This document shows positions 7,779 through 15,804 of a stretch of DNA of 64,000 nt, piece after piece. The translations under genes were made by a program, and so were the position numbers. The stretch covers positions 2,480,001-2,544,000 of the forward strand of contig OZ252261.1 in the NCBI GenBank assembly GCA_965249955.1, in the 5' to 3' direction. This DNA is from SB11 sp965249955 (GTDB lineage Bacteria > Bacteroidota > Bacteroidia > UBA8524). Under the pieces are notes generated by a model that searched no databases, was not told where the DNA came from, and saw only the letters and a program-made list of their open reading frames with translations. Every line of letters begins with the position of its first letter. Positions within the stretch are counted from its first letter, which is position 1.

Positions 7779-9317
7779 ATGAAACCTAGGTTAACCCCAT
7801 TTTCAAAGCTACTAATCACCATTATTGTTGTTGGTGGCTTGGGCTATCTTATATACACATTAGCAAACAATAAAAACATTACCGAAAAACTATTGCCAAA
7901 AGGTAAAAACGGTCAAACCAGCGGTGATTACGATAGAGATGAAGTAATACGTGTAGGCGTAGTTACTTGGGGTGGTTATGCCGGTGGTGAATATTTTAAC
8001 GAAGGTTTTAAACCCTCAAAAGAATCTCGTTTTTCAAAAGAATACGGTATTAATGTAGAGTTTGTTTTGAACGATGATTTCAACTCGTCACGCGAAGCAT
8101 GGAAAGCAGGCGAAATAGATGTATTGTGGACTACTATCGATGCTTTTCCTACAGAAGTAGAAGGCTTTAGAGATTTAGACCCACAAGTTATATTCCAAGC
8201 CGATTGGTCGCGCGGGGGAGATGCCCTAGTAGTGCGCAGAGGTATAGAAACTGTTGCCGACCTTAAAGGAAAAAAAGTAGCTGTTGCACCCATGACTCCA
8301 TCAAACACCTTTTTAATTTGGTTATTGAATGCTGGTGGACTGAAAAAAGAAGATATACAAATAATAGAAGCACCAAACGCTATTGATGCTGCTGCGTACT
8401 TTAAAGCAAACCGTGTTGATGCAGCAGTAGTTTGGAGTCCTGATGATGAAGACTGCGTTAACAATGTAAAAGGGGCAAAAATATTGCGCAATACCAAATC
8501 AGCCTCAAATATTATTGCCGACGTATTTTTTGTTAAAAAAGAGTACCTATCAAAAAATCGTGAAGACTTAGGTAAACTAGTTGAAGGTTGGTTGCGTGGG
8601 GCTGCTGAAATTAACGCATCAGAAAGCAACAAACGCAAAGCAGCTAAAATATTGGCCGATGGTCTTAGCCAACCCGAAGATTTTTGCTACAATGCCATTA
8701 ACAATGCACGCTTGTGTACCTATGGCGATAATGTAAACTTTTTTAACATCAACGGAAATTACACTGGTGTTAAAGGCGAAGATATTTATAACCAAATGAG
8801 CAAAGCCTACTACAACTGGGGCTATGCATCCGCTAATGTACCTGCCTTTAGGTTAATATCCGATGCATCATTAGTAAAAGAGATTTCTCTAAGCGGTAGC
8901 GAACACAATGCAGAAGGGCAAGCTGAGTTTTCGCCTGTTACTAAAGAATTAAAATCTACCCCTGCGTTTTCAAGTAAAGGCATAACAATAACTTTTGCCA
9001 CAGGCAGCTATACCCTTGACGAAAACGCTAAATATATTATAGATTTAGAGTTTAGCGAGATAGCCAAAGCATTTGGTAATGCCCGTGTGCGTATTGAAGG
9101 AAACACAGATAATGTAGGTAGCGAAGCATCAAACAAATTATTATCAGAGCGTAGGGCACAGGCCGTAGCTGATTATTTAGCTACTGAGCACAACCTGCCT
9201 CGCAATAAATTTGTGATAGTAGGTAATGGCAGCACCAAACCCGTAGCTGATAACGACACTGAAAAGGGAAGGGCAAAAAATCGCCGTACCGATTTCCAAT
9301 TATTGGCTGAGGAATAA
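7779..9317 (+). CDS. ABC substrate-binding protein fused to OmpA peptidoglycan-binding domain
   Basis: 512 residues: one N-terminal membrane anchor (about 10-28), a type 2 periplasmic binding fold of the nitrate/taurine/NMT1 class (about 55-370, with VGVVTWGGYAGGEYFNEGF and DLKGKKVAVAPMTPSNTF), and a C-terminal OmpA domain (about 402-512). The OmpA domain keeps NTDNVGSEASNKLLSERRA. D444 and R459 are 15 residues apart, the spacing of the diaminopimelate-binding Asp and Arg of Acinetobacter OmpA. The protein could thus span from inner membrane to peptidoglycan while presenting a ligand-binding lobe. It sits 6 bp upstream of the cognate permease gene. The ligand is unknown: no oxyanion-specific signature was recognised. 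I recall similar fusions being annotated as phosphate ABC transporter substrate-binding/OmpA proteins, but the permease and ATPase here look like the NitT/TauT type. Confidence 0.85.
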   Translation: MKPRLTPFSKLLITIIVVGGLGYLIYTLANNKNITEKLLPKGKNGQTSGDYDRDEVIRVGVVTWGGYAGGEYFNEGFKPSKESRFSKEYGINVEFVLNDDFNSSREAWKAGEIDVLWTTIDAFPTEVEGFRDLDPQVIFQADWSRGGDALVVRRGIETVADLKGKKVAVAPMTPSNTFLIWLLNAGGLKKEDIQIIEAPNAIDAAAYFKANRVDAAVVWSPDDEDCVNNVKGAKILRNTKSASNIIADVFFVKKEYLSKNREDLGKLVEGWLRGAAEINASESNKRKAAKILADGLSQPEDFCYNAINNARLCTYGDNVNFFNINGNYTGVKGEDIYNQMSKAYYNWGYASANVPAFRLISDASLVKEISLSGSEHNAEGQAEFSPVTKELKSTPAFSSKGITITFATGSYTLDENAKYIIDLEFSEIAKAFGNARVRIEGNTDNVGSEASNKLLSERRAQAVADYLATEHNLPRNKFVIVGNGSTKPVADNDTEKGRAKNRRTDFQLLAEE

Positions 9318-9323
9318 AATCGG

Positions 9324-10121
9324 ATGAAAAAGATTGTTAAAGAACTTTTTACCCTGCGGGGAACTTTACCCAAACCGCTATTTACTGCAATAGAGATTAC
9401 GGGGATTGTACTTTTATTGGTTATTTGGTATAGTATTACTGCAGCACAGCTTATACCCTCATCGCTAATGCCATCGCCACAAAAAGTACTTAGCTCATAC
9501 AGCGAGTTACACTATCGCGATGCGCTGATACGCAATTCTTTTTTCTCAATTAAACTAAACTTTTTAGGGTATTTGGTAGCTACTGTTATAGCTATACCAC
9601 TGGGTTTTGTTATAGGGCTGTTTCCTTTGTTCCGTTCATTGTTCAATCGTCCTGTTGATGCTATACGTTTTTTACCTCTAACGGCAGTTACAGGTATTTT
9701 TATAGCATGGTTTGGTATTGATACCGATATGAAGGTGTACTTTTTGGCCTTTGGTATTATAGTATACCTACTACCTGTTGTGGTGCAACGTATAGATGAG
9801 GTTGAGAAAATTTATTTGCAAACTGTATATACTTTAGGTGCAAACAAATGGCAAACCATTATTACGGTGTTTATACCCAATGTAATGGCAAAACTAAGCG
9901 ATGATATACGTGTGCTTGTGGCTATGAGTTGGACCTATATAATTGTGGCCGAACTGATAAACAAAACAGGCGGACTTGGGGGCTTGGCTTGGGAAGCACA
10001 ACGCCAAAGCCGCATTGATAAGCTGTTTGCCATACTATTGGTAATAATACTAATAGGTTTTTTGCAGGATAAGTTGTTTAAACTTATTGATAAGCTGTTG
10101 TTTAAGCACAAATACAAATAA
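9324..10121 (+). CDS. ABC transporter permease, NitT/TauT (SsuC) family
   Basis: 265 residues with about six membrane helices and the EAA-type cytoplasmic loop YTLGANKWQTIITVFIP (about 167-185), which docks on the ATPase. Length and SLMPSPQKVL near the N-terminus fit SsuC/TauC-type permeases. The start lies 6 bp after the SBP-OmpA stop and the gene ends 8 bp before the ATPase gene, so all three are probably co-translated. With its partners it forms an importer-type complex; the substrate is not evident. Confidence 0.92.
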   Translation: MKKIVKELFTLRGTLPKPLFTAIEITGIVLLLVIWYSITAAQLIPSSLMPSPQKVLSSYSELHYRDALIRNSFFSIKLNFLGYLVATVIAIPLGFVIGLFPLFRSLFNRPVDAIRFLPLTAVTGIFIAWFGIDTDMKVYFLAFGIIVYLLPVVVQRIDEVEKIYLQTVYTLGANKWQTIITVFIPNVMAKLSDDIRVLVAMSWTYIIVAELINKTGGLGGLAWEAQRQSRIDKLFAILLVIILIGFLQDKLFKLIDKLLFKHKYK

Positions 10122-10129
10122 GAGATTTT

Positions 10130-10951
10130 ATGAGCGGTACTTTTTTTGAATCGTCGTTGCCCAATATTATCGAGCTAAGAAATATTAAGCAAACCTACGA
10201 TGGGAAGAAATATATTTTTGACGGATGCGATTTTGTAGTGCCCGATAAACCCAATCAAGGACAGTTTGTAGCTCTTATGGGTGCCTCAGGTTGCGGAAAA
10301 TCTACCCTGTTGCGCTATATATGCAATTTGCAACAACCTACCGAGGGTACCGTTTTAGTAAATGGCAAGCCTGTTGACGACGAGGGCGAAAGGGTGAGTA
10401 TGGTTTTCCAAAACTACTCGTCATTACCTTGGTTTACAGTATTAGAAAACGTAGCACTGCCTTTAAAATTTAAAGGCATAGGCGAAAAAGAGCGCGAAGA
10501 AAAAGCAATGGAGATGATACAACTGGTAGGCTTAGACGGACATCAGAATAAGTTTGCCAAAATGCCCGGTCTTTCGGGCGGTCAGTTGCAGCGCGTAGCC
10601 ATAGCCCGTAGTCTTATAGCCAATCCAAACATAATTGTGATGGACGAGCCTTTTGGGGCATTAGATATTAATACAAGGCTGAAAATGCAGGATATGCTTG
10701 AGGATATTTGGCTCAAATTTCACTCTACCATTGTATTTGTAACACACGATATTACAGAAGCGGTATACTTGGGCGATGATGTATATATAATGGCTGCCAA
10801 CCCTGGTCGTATAGCCCATACCGTAAAGGTTGATTTACCTTTTAACCGTACCCGTGAAAGCAAACGCACCCCACGTTTTATAGAACTGGTAAACGAGGTA
10901 GAAGATTTAATGAATGCTGTTTCTATTTCATCGGCAGCGGCTGAACATTAA
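10130..10951 (+). CDS. ABC transporter ATPase, NitT/TauT (SsuB) family
   Basis: 273 residues with all ATPase motifs: Walker A GASGCGKST (51-59), Q-loop VFQNYSSLPW, signature LSGGQLQR, Walker B IIVMDEPFGALD and H-loop VTHDITEAVYLGD. The DITEAVYL and PGR elements are typical of nitrate/sulfonate/taurine importers. It is the last gene of the five-gene operon. No strong terminator follows; instead a degenerate copy of an intergenic hairpin repeat separates it from the convergent HAD gene. Confidence 0.93.
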   Translation: MSGTFFESSLPNIIELRNIKQTYDGKKYIFDGCDFVVPDKPNQGQFVALMGASGCGKSTLLRYICNLQQPTEGTVLVNGKPVDDEGERVSMVFQNYSSLPWFTVLENVALPLKFKGIGEKEREEKAMEMIQLVGLDGHQNKFAKMPGLSGGQLQRVAIARSLIANPNIIVMDEPFGALDINTRLKMQDMLEDIWLKFHSTIVFVTHDITEAVYLGDDVYIMAANPGRIAHTVKVDLPFNRTRESKRTPRFIELVNEVEDLMNAVSISSAAAEH

Positions 10952-10961
10952 GTAATAGGCC

Positions 10962-11013
10962 GCTAGCGTGAGCGTCCCGTTCGTGCTAAAAATAATAGAG
11001 TGTCCGCTCGTTT
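10962..11013. repeat. Degenerate copy of the GAGCGTC double-hairpin repeat
   Basis: This sequence (GTGAGCGTCCCGTTCGTGCT ... GAGTGTCCGCTCGTTTA) aligns with the copies at 44197-44246, 59905-59950 and 60022-60070, but its first stem has lost pairing. It lies between the convergent ABC ATPase and HAD genes and may help terminate either. Confidence 0.65.
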
Positions 11014-11015
11014 AT

Positions 11016-11456
11016 TTATACTAATGTAGCGAGAACTTTTTCAGTCCAATCTTTATCAGAAGTTTGGATAATCAGGGTTTTATATCCAAACTTAATTCCT
11101 TCCATTCTTACACCTTCTGAATCATCAATATGCAAATCAATATTAAACCTATTGGGTAGTTTTGATGCCATGCTACGGTCTTTACCCAAAACAAGGTCGT
11201 GAACATTCTTATTAATAATTTTACTAGGCCAAATGCCATACGACAGAAATAGAAATCTAATATAAAATACGCTTCGGAGTGATGTAGTATAAATGTATAT
11301 CCTATGGTTCTCTCTTTTTAGTGTTCTAAATAGATTTACAGTACCCTCTCTCAAATATTCTTTTCTTAATAAAGAGGTTAAGAAATTGCCCTTCATCACT
11401 GAAAAATCAGGGTCAGAAGATACAAGGGTGTCGTCTAAATCAAAAGAAATAATCAT
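11016..11456 (-). CDS. Small HAD-superfamily hydrolase
   Basis: 146 residues. HAD motif I is FDLDDTLV (nucleophile D6, acid D8). Motif II is probably YIYTTS and motif IV HIDDSEGV. The cap region is minimal, so it resembles small phosphatases acting on exposed substrates. Its ATG overlaps the stop of the upstream lipoprotein gene by one base (TAATG), so the two are translationally coupled. Substrate unknown. Confidence 0.8.
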   Translation of the reverse strand: MIISFDLDDTLVSSDPDFSVMKGNFLTSLLRKEYLREGTVNLFRTLKRENHRIYIYTTSLRSVFYIRFLFLSYGIWPSKIINKNVHDLVLGKDRSMASKLPNRFNIDLHIDDSEGVRMEGIKFGYKTLIIQTSDKDWTEKVLATLV

Positions 11457-11869
11457 TAAGGCTTAATATCAAAATAATAAATGCGCATCCCTTTATGCTT
11501 CATATCAACCATAGTATAGTTTTTTTGTCCATTATCTGTGCGGGCTATAATACAAGTTTGCTCATTATAAGGCGCTCTATTATGTCCCCTTAGTAATAGG
11601 GTGGTGCTGTGTGGGGGAAGCGTTACTTGCAACAAACCATTGGTTTTTACTACAAGTAAACTGTCAATAAGTTTAGAGTGAAGGTGCTTATTTATTCTTA
11701 GTAGTTCATGCGCTGTTTGAATATAATTTTCACTAAAAATACTGGAAGCATTAAGTACCTCTATAGTAATTGGCACAGAATAATAGTTTCTTACAAAAAA
11801 AGATGAAATAAAACTACAGCCATTGCACAATATTGCCATCGCAAATAATATTGTCAATCCCTTTTTCAT
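11456..11869 (-). CDS. Predicted small lipoprotein of unknown function
   Basis: 137 residues from the ATG at 11867-11869. The N-terminus MKKGLTILFAMAILCNGC is a lipoprotein signal with the lipid-modified Cys at 18. A longer frame starting at 11896 would begin inside the htrA terminator hairpin, so the later start is preferred. The mature part is mainly beta/polar (EQTCIIARTDNGQKNYTMVD). Not recognised. It is coupled to the HAD gene downstream; no functional link between the two can be deduced. Confidence 0.65.
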   Translation of the reverse strand: MKKGLTILFAMAILCNGCSFISSFFVRNYYSVPITIEVLNASSIFSENYIQTAHELLRINKHLHSKLIDSLLVVKTNGLLQVTLPPHSTTLLLRGHNRAPYNEQTCIIARTDNGQKNYTMVDMKHKGMRIYYFDIKP

Positions 11870-11882
11870 TTTATAAAAATAC

Positions 11883-11915
11883 AAAAGCCCAAACACATAA
11901 TGTGTTTGGGCTTTT
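11883..11915 (-). terminator. Strong rho-independent terminator after htrA
   Basis: A perfect 15-bp stem (11883-11897 with 11901-11915, containing AAGCCCAAACACA) has a 3-base loop. On the reverse strand it is followed by a T-rich stretch. It lies 40 bases after the htrA stop and just before the lipoprotein start. Confidence 0.9.
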
Positions 11916-11954
11916 AATATTCTACATGTTGTTAATAGGTTAAACTTTAGTTTA

Positions 11955-13412
11955 TTAATCCAACTTCAAACCATAAACACCTTCGCTACCATCAGGGTTC
12001 ATACCTTCAATTAAAACGCCGCCACTTTTGTTTTTCAAAATTAGTTGAGCTTCGGTAAGGGTATATATTGGTTTTTTATCAATGTGTGTAATAATAAAGC
12101 CTTGTGGTACACGGGCATTTTTAAAAGCGCCACTATTTACTTTAGCAATTTTTACCCCATTTTTAATTTTGTATTTATCCTTATCAGCTGAAGTTATTTT
12201 TTCAAGCTCAATGCCCTTAATGGCCATTGCTTTGTCTTCTTTTTCACTTTTCTTCAATATTTCAGTAGTGCCTTCACGGTTTTTAAGTATAGGGGTAAGT
12301 ACCATTTCTTTTCCGCTGCGGTTAATAGTAACACTTACTTTATCACCAGGGTGAAAGCGGCTTACCTGCTCTTGCAATTCTGATGAAGAGTTTACATTAA
12401 CATCACCTACTTTTACTACCACATCACCACTTTTTATGCCTGCTTTTTCGGCAGCACTTCCTTCGTTTACTTTGTTCACATACACACCTTTAATCTCTTT
12501 TATGCCTTTATCTTCAGCAAGAGTGGCAGTAACATCCGTAATTTCAATACCTAAAAAGCCGCGTTGTACTTCGCCATATTTCAAAATATCATCCATTACC
12601 TTTTTCACAATATTTACAGGTACAGCAAACGAGTAGCCTGAAAATGAACCTGTGCGCGAAGCAATGGCAGTATTAATTCCCACCAATTCACCATTCATAT
12701 TAACCAATGCACCACCACTATTACCCGGGTTTACGGCAGCATCAGTTTGTATAAAGTTTTCAATAGCATATTGGTTATTGCGATCGCGCAATAGGTTTAT
12801 GTTTCTTCCTTTAGCACTCACAATACCTGCGGTTACAGTGCTTGTAAGGTTAAAAGGATTCCCTACTGCCAACACCCACTGACCAACTTGCACATTATCG
12901 CTATTGCCAAAGCGTAAAAATGGCAGTTCTTTGGCATCAATTTTTAAAAGGGCAAGGTCGGTACTAGGGTCTCTACCCACCAGTTCAGCAGTAAAACTGC
13001 GTTTATCTTGCAAAACTACTTCAATAGTAGTTGCGCCATCAATTACGTGGTTGTTGGTAGCTATATAGCCATCATTTGTTATTACTACACCAGAGCCAGA
13101 ACCACCACCGGGTTGCATTTCGGGTAGTTGTCCTTCTCCAAAAAATTCAAAAAGGTCAAGTCCACCACCGTTATAAGCCGTTTCTATTGTAGTTTTTATG
13201 TGTACTACGGCAGGTGTAGCTACTTTTGATGGGGCAGTAAAATCAAACGAGGGTATATCGTTACTATTGCTAACGCGGGCAAATGCCACCGCATCTTGTT
13301 TTTCCTGAATACTTTTAGGAGTGTCTTTAACCACCAAAGTAAATACTCCCAAAGCAACTGCGCCGCCAAGGCAGGCCACTAAAAAGGTTCCTAAAATTTT
13401 TTTGTAATTCAT
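11955..13412 (-). CDS. Periplasmic serine protease HtrA/DegP family (Do)
   Basis: 485 residues from ATG 13410-13412 (MNYKKILGTFLVACLGG); a start 27 bases earlier is possible but adds non-signal residues before the hydrophobic anchor. Trypsin-like triad: His in ATNNHVIDGA, Asp in DPSTDLALLKID, Ser in VNPGNSGGALVNM. Two PDZ domains follow (about 300-390 and 400-485). Family role: quality-control protease and chaperone for misfolded envelope proteins. It is divergent from an ECF sigma factor gene, which suggests envelope-stress control. A strong terminator follows. Confidence 0.93.
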   Translation of the reverse strand: MNYKKILGTFLVACLGGAVALGVFTLVVKDTPKSIQEKQDAVAFARVSNSNDIPSFDFTAPSKVATPAVVHIKTTIETAYNGGGLDLFEFFGEGQLPEMQPGGGSGSGVVITNDGYIATNNHVIDGATTIEVVLQDKRSFTAELVGRDPSTDLALLKIDAKELPFLRFGNSDNVQVGQWVLAVGNPFNLTSTVTAGIVSAKGRNINLLRDRNNQYAIENFIQTDAAVNPGNSGGALVNMNGELVGINTAIASRTGSFSGYSFAVPVNIVKKVMDDILKYGEVQRGFLGIEITDVTATLAEDKGIKEIKGVYVNKVNEGSAAEKAGIKSGDVVVKVGDVNVNSSSELQEQVSRFHPGDKVSVTINRSGKEMVLTPILKNREGTTEILKKSEKEDKAMAIKGIELEKITSADKDKYKIKNGVKIAKVNSGAFKNARVPQGFIITHIDKKPIYTLTEAQLILKNKSGGVLIEGMNPDGSEGVYGLKLD

Positions 13413-13514
13413 AATTCTTAGCAATTTAGTCTTAAACAATATTATTAAACGTTAAAACGGGTGTTATCGTTTTAATAGTATCAATTCATATACCAAAAAA
13501 CCCATCATCCGTAG

Positions 13515-13522
13515 TATTTTTG
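13515..13522 (+). promoter_or_regulatory. TAnnTTTG -7 element for the ECF sigma operon
   Basis: TATTTTTG matches the consensus exactly, 72 bases before the sigma-factor ATG, in the region shared with htrA. No convincing -33 element was found. Confidence 0.4.
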
Positions 13523-13594
13523 CGGCGGTTTATCGATGGATAAAAAATATCCTATCTTGCCGTTTACTTTTAAAACCACATTTGTAATTAACAT

Positions 13595-14164
13595 ATGTTC
13601 GGAAGAAAAAAATTTAAGGACGAGGAAATTATTGACGAAATACGCGGAGGCAACCAAGAGGCACTTACGTATTTGTATCAAAATAATTTCTCTTCAGTTA
13701 GAAACTATATTATAAAAAACAACGGCACGATAGAGGATGTGGATGATGTTTTGCAAGATGCAGTTATAGCAGTTTGGCAAAATGTCAGTCAGCGCGAGTT
13801 TACCCTCACCGCCAAGTTAAGTACTTATATATATAGTATAGCCAAAAACCTTTGGCTTAAAAAACTGAATAAAGATAAACGTCTTGATCCGTTAGAAGAT
13901 TTTCATTCAAACACACACGCGGCCGATGAGCCTCGTAACCATAGTATGGATTTGAATATTGTTGTAGAGTATTTGGATAAAATAGGCAATACCTGTAAAG
14001 AGGTGTTGAAACTGTTTTATTTTGACGGTTTGGATATGAACTCAATTGCCGAAAGGATGGAGTTTGCCAATGCCGATACAGCAAAATCGAAGAAATACCA
14101 ATGTTTTAAAAAGTTAGAACAACTGATAAAACAAGATTTTGAAAAAAGCGACTTTAATATATAG
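13595..14164 (+). CDS. ECF-subfamily RNA polymerase sigma factor
   Basis: 189 residues. Sigma region 2 includes EEIIDEIRGGNQEAL and DVLQDAVIAVWQN; region 4 includes NTCKEVLKLFYFDGLDMNSIAERM and the recognition-helix area with AKSKKYQC. Length and layout are those of sigma-70 region 2 / region 4 ECF factors. A membrane protein that looks like its anti-sigma factor follows after 30 bp, and htrA is divergent, so an envelope-stress regulon is inferred. Confidence 0.92.
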   Translation: MFGRKKFKDEEIIDEIRGGNQEALTYLYQNNFSSVRNYIIKNNGTIEDVDDVLQDAVIAVWQNVSQREFTLTAKLSTYIYSIAKNLWLKKLNKDKRLDPLEDFHSNTHAADEPRNHSMDLNIVVEYLDKIGNTCKEVLKLFYFDGLDMNSIAERMEFANADTAKSKKYQCFKKLEQLIKQDFEKSDFNI

Positions 14165-14194
14165 ATACACACTTTTACCCCTTATAGCTGAGTG

Positions 14195-15007
14195 ATGAAC
14201 TTTGATGATAACATGACCGAAGTATTTGACAAATACCTTGCGGGACAAATGACCGAGGTGGAAGAACGCGAATTTTTGGAGCAACTTGAAAAAGATGCAG
14301 CTCTAAATCAAGCCTATCAGTTTCACCGTAGCGTGGTAGCGGGAATAAGAGAAGCACGTAGAGAAGAACTAAAAGACTATATAAAGCAAAATGCTAAAAT
14401 ACGCTACATAGGCAATGTGTGGAGCACCAAATGGGTAATATCATCAGCAGCAATTATCACCCTGTTTTTCTTGTCGTATGTAGTTATAGAATATGTAGTG
14501 AAGCCTAACTCGACCGAATATCAAACAGTAGAGAAACAAGAAGGCGACAGCAATAGTACTGATAATACTGCCACTGCTCGCGACGATAGCCAAAAGACAC
14601 AAACAGATAACAACGGCATAGCTATGACTGATGGTCAAAATGCTACAGATGGAGCTGACGTTGGTACAACGCCCGAAATAAAAAAGAGTGTAGGGGTATT
14701 TAGTGCAGTAAAAAACAGCAGGGGTAAAAACGATTGGGAAAAGGTAGCAAATAGCGATGCTAACAGCGGGGAAACTGTGGAAGTGTATTACAAACCTGCT
14801 GATACTTATAGCTATATATATAACAAAACTAGCCTAACGCTTTATAAGGTATCGTACGATGATGCCATAAAGGTATTTAAAACCGAAAAAGCAGCTTACT
14901 TGAGTTGGAAAAAGAAGTTTTACCCTCTTACAGCCGATGGCGAAATACATCCTTTGCAAGAAGTTAGCGATACAAGTATTTTAAAACAGCTACCTGTACT
15001 AAAATAG
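14195..15007 (+). CDS. Membrane protein, probable anti-sigma factor
   Basis: 270 residues. The N-terminal cytoplasmic ~75 residues (DKYLAGQMTEVEEREFLEQL) look like the short helical anti-sigma region of Bacteroidota. There are no Cys residues there, so it is not of the zinc-binding type. One transmembrane helix lies at about 81-102. A Ser/Thr/Asp-rich linker and a periplasmic domain of unknown fold (about 180-270) follow. A GTG directly upstream (14192) is an alternative start. The stop codon overlaps the dapF GTG start by one base. The role is inferred from position after the sigma gene plus topology. Confidence 0.72.
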   Translation: MNFDDNMTEVFDKYLAGQMTEVEEREFLEQLEKDAALNQAYQFHRSVVAGIREARREELKDYIKQNAKIRYIGNVWSTKWVISSAAIITLFFLSYVVIEYVVKPNSTEYQTVEKQEGDSNSTDNTATARDDSQKTQTDNNGIAMTDGQNATDGADVGTTPEIKKSVGVFSAVKNSRGKNDWEKVANSDANSGETVEVYYKPADTYSYIYNKTSLTLYKVSYDDAIKVFKTEKAAYLSWKKKFYPLTADGEIHPLQEVSDTSILKQLPVLK

Positions 15008-15801
15008 TGGAAATTACATTTTACAAATACCAAGGCACGGGCAACGATTTTATAATGGTTGACAACCGCAACCTTGCACTGCCCCGCAACAATACCCAAT
15101 TGTATCAACATCTTTGCGACCGCCGTTTTGGCATTGGAGCCGATGGCTTTATAATGGTGCAAAACAAAGAAGGCTACGATTTTGAGATGGTATACTTTAA
15201 TAGTGATGGCAACGAAAGTAGTATGTGTGGTAATGGTGGCCGTTGTATTACCATGTTTGCCAAGCAACTAGGCATAATAAAAGATAAAGCCCTTTTTTTA
15301 GCAATAGATGGCCCACACGATGCTGAAATTTTTGAAAACGGTTGGGTGAGCCTGAAAATGAAAGACGTTACCGAAGTGGAACAACTGGGCGACGATTATT
15401 TTTTAGATACAGGATCGCCACACTACGTACGGTTTATAAACAGCGATATAAGCCAAATGCTGTTGGTTGAAACCGCCCAAGCCATTCGCTATAATGATAG
15501 GTTTGCGGCTAAAGGCACTAACGTAAACATAGCACAGGCGCAAGAAAACGTGCTAAAAGTACGCACTTACGAGCGTGGCGTTGAAGACGAAACCTACTCG
15601 TGCGGTACAGGAGTTACAGCCGTTGCTTTAGCTGCCTATGCTCAAAAACCCATAGGTAAGGGCATAGTGCAACCCATTAGCACCCCCGGTGGCAAACTGC
15701 AAATCACCTTTGATAAAGTAGCTGCCAACCACTACCAAAACATTTGGCTGCAAGGCCCCGCACAGTTTGTGTTTAGTGGCACAATTGAAGTTTCTTTATA
15801 A
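15007..15801 (+). CDS. dapF: Diaminopimelate epimerase
   Basis: 264 residues. Converts LL- to meso-diaminopimelate for lysine and peptidoglycan synthesis. Both catalytic cysteines are present, C74 in MCGNGGRC and C199 in YSCGTGVTAVA. The N-terminus FYKYQGTGNDFIMVDNRN is canonical, which fixes the GTG at 15007 as start. That GTG overlaps the previous stop (TAGTG), so translation is probably coupled to the anti-sigma-like gene. Its stop is 3 bp from the convergent next gene, with no terminator between them. Confidence 0.96.
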   Translation: MEITFYKYQGTGNDFIMVDNRNLALPRNNTQLYQHLCDRRFGIGADGFIMVQNKEGYDFEMVYFNSDGNESSMCGNGGRCITMFAKQLGIIKDKALFLAIDGPHDAEIFENGWVSLKMKDVTEVEQLGDDYFLDTGSPHYVRFINSDISQMLLVETAQAIRYNDRFAAKGTNVNIAQAQENVLKVRTYERGVEDETYSCGTGVTAVALAAYAQKPIGKGIVQPISTPGGKLQITFDKVAANHYQNIWLQGPAQFVFSGTIEVSL

Positions 15802-15804
15802 AGA

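Noticed and set aside
7976..8638. 220-residue reverse open frame within the SBP-OmpA gene
   Set aside because: Antisense of a protein with unambiguous binding-protein motifs.
10952..11015. Rho-independent terminator after the ABC operon
   Set aside because: Only a degenerate repeat with imperfect pairing and no T-tract is present; termination there is uncertain.
11870..11896. Longer start for the small lipoprotein
   Set aside because: Its first codons lie in the 15-bp stem of the htrA terminator and spoil the lipoprotein signal.
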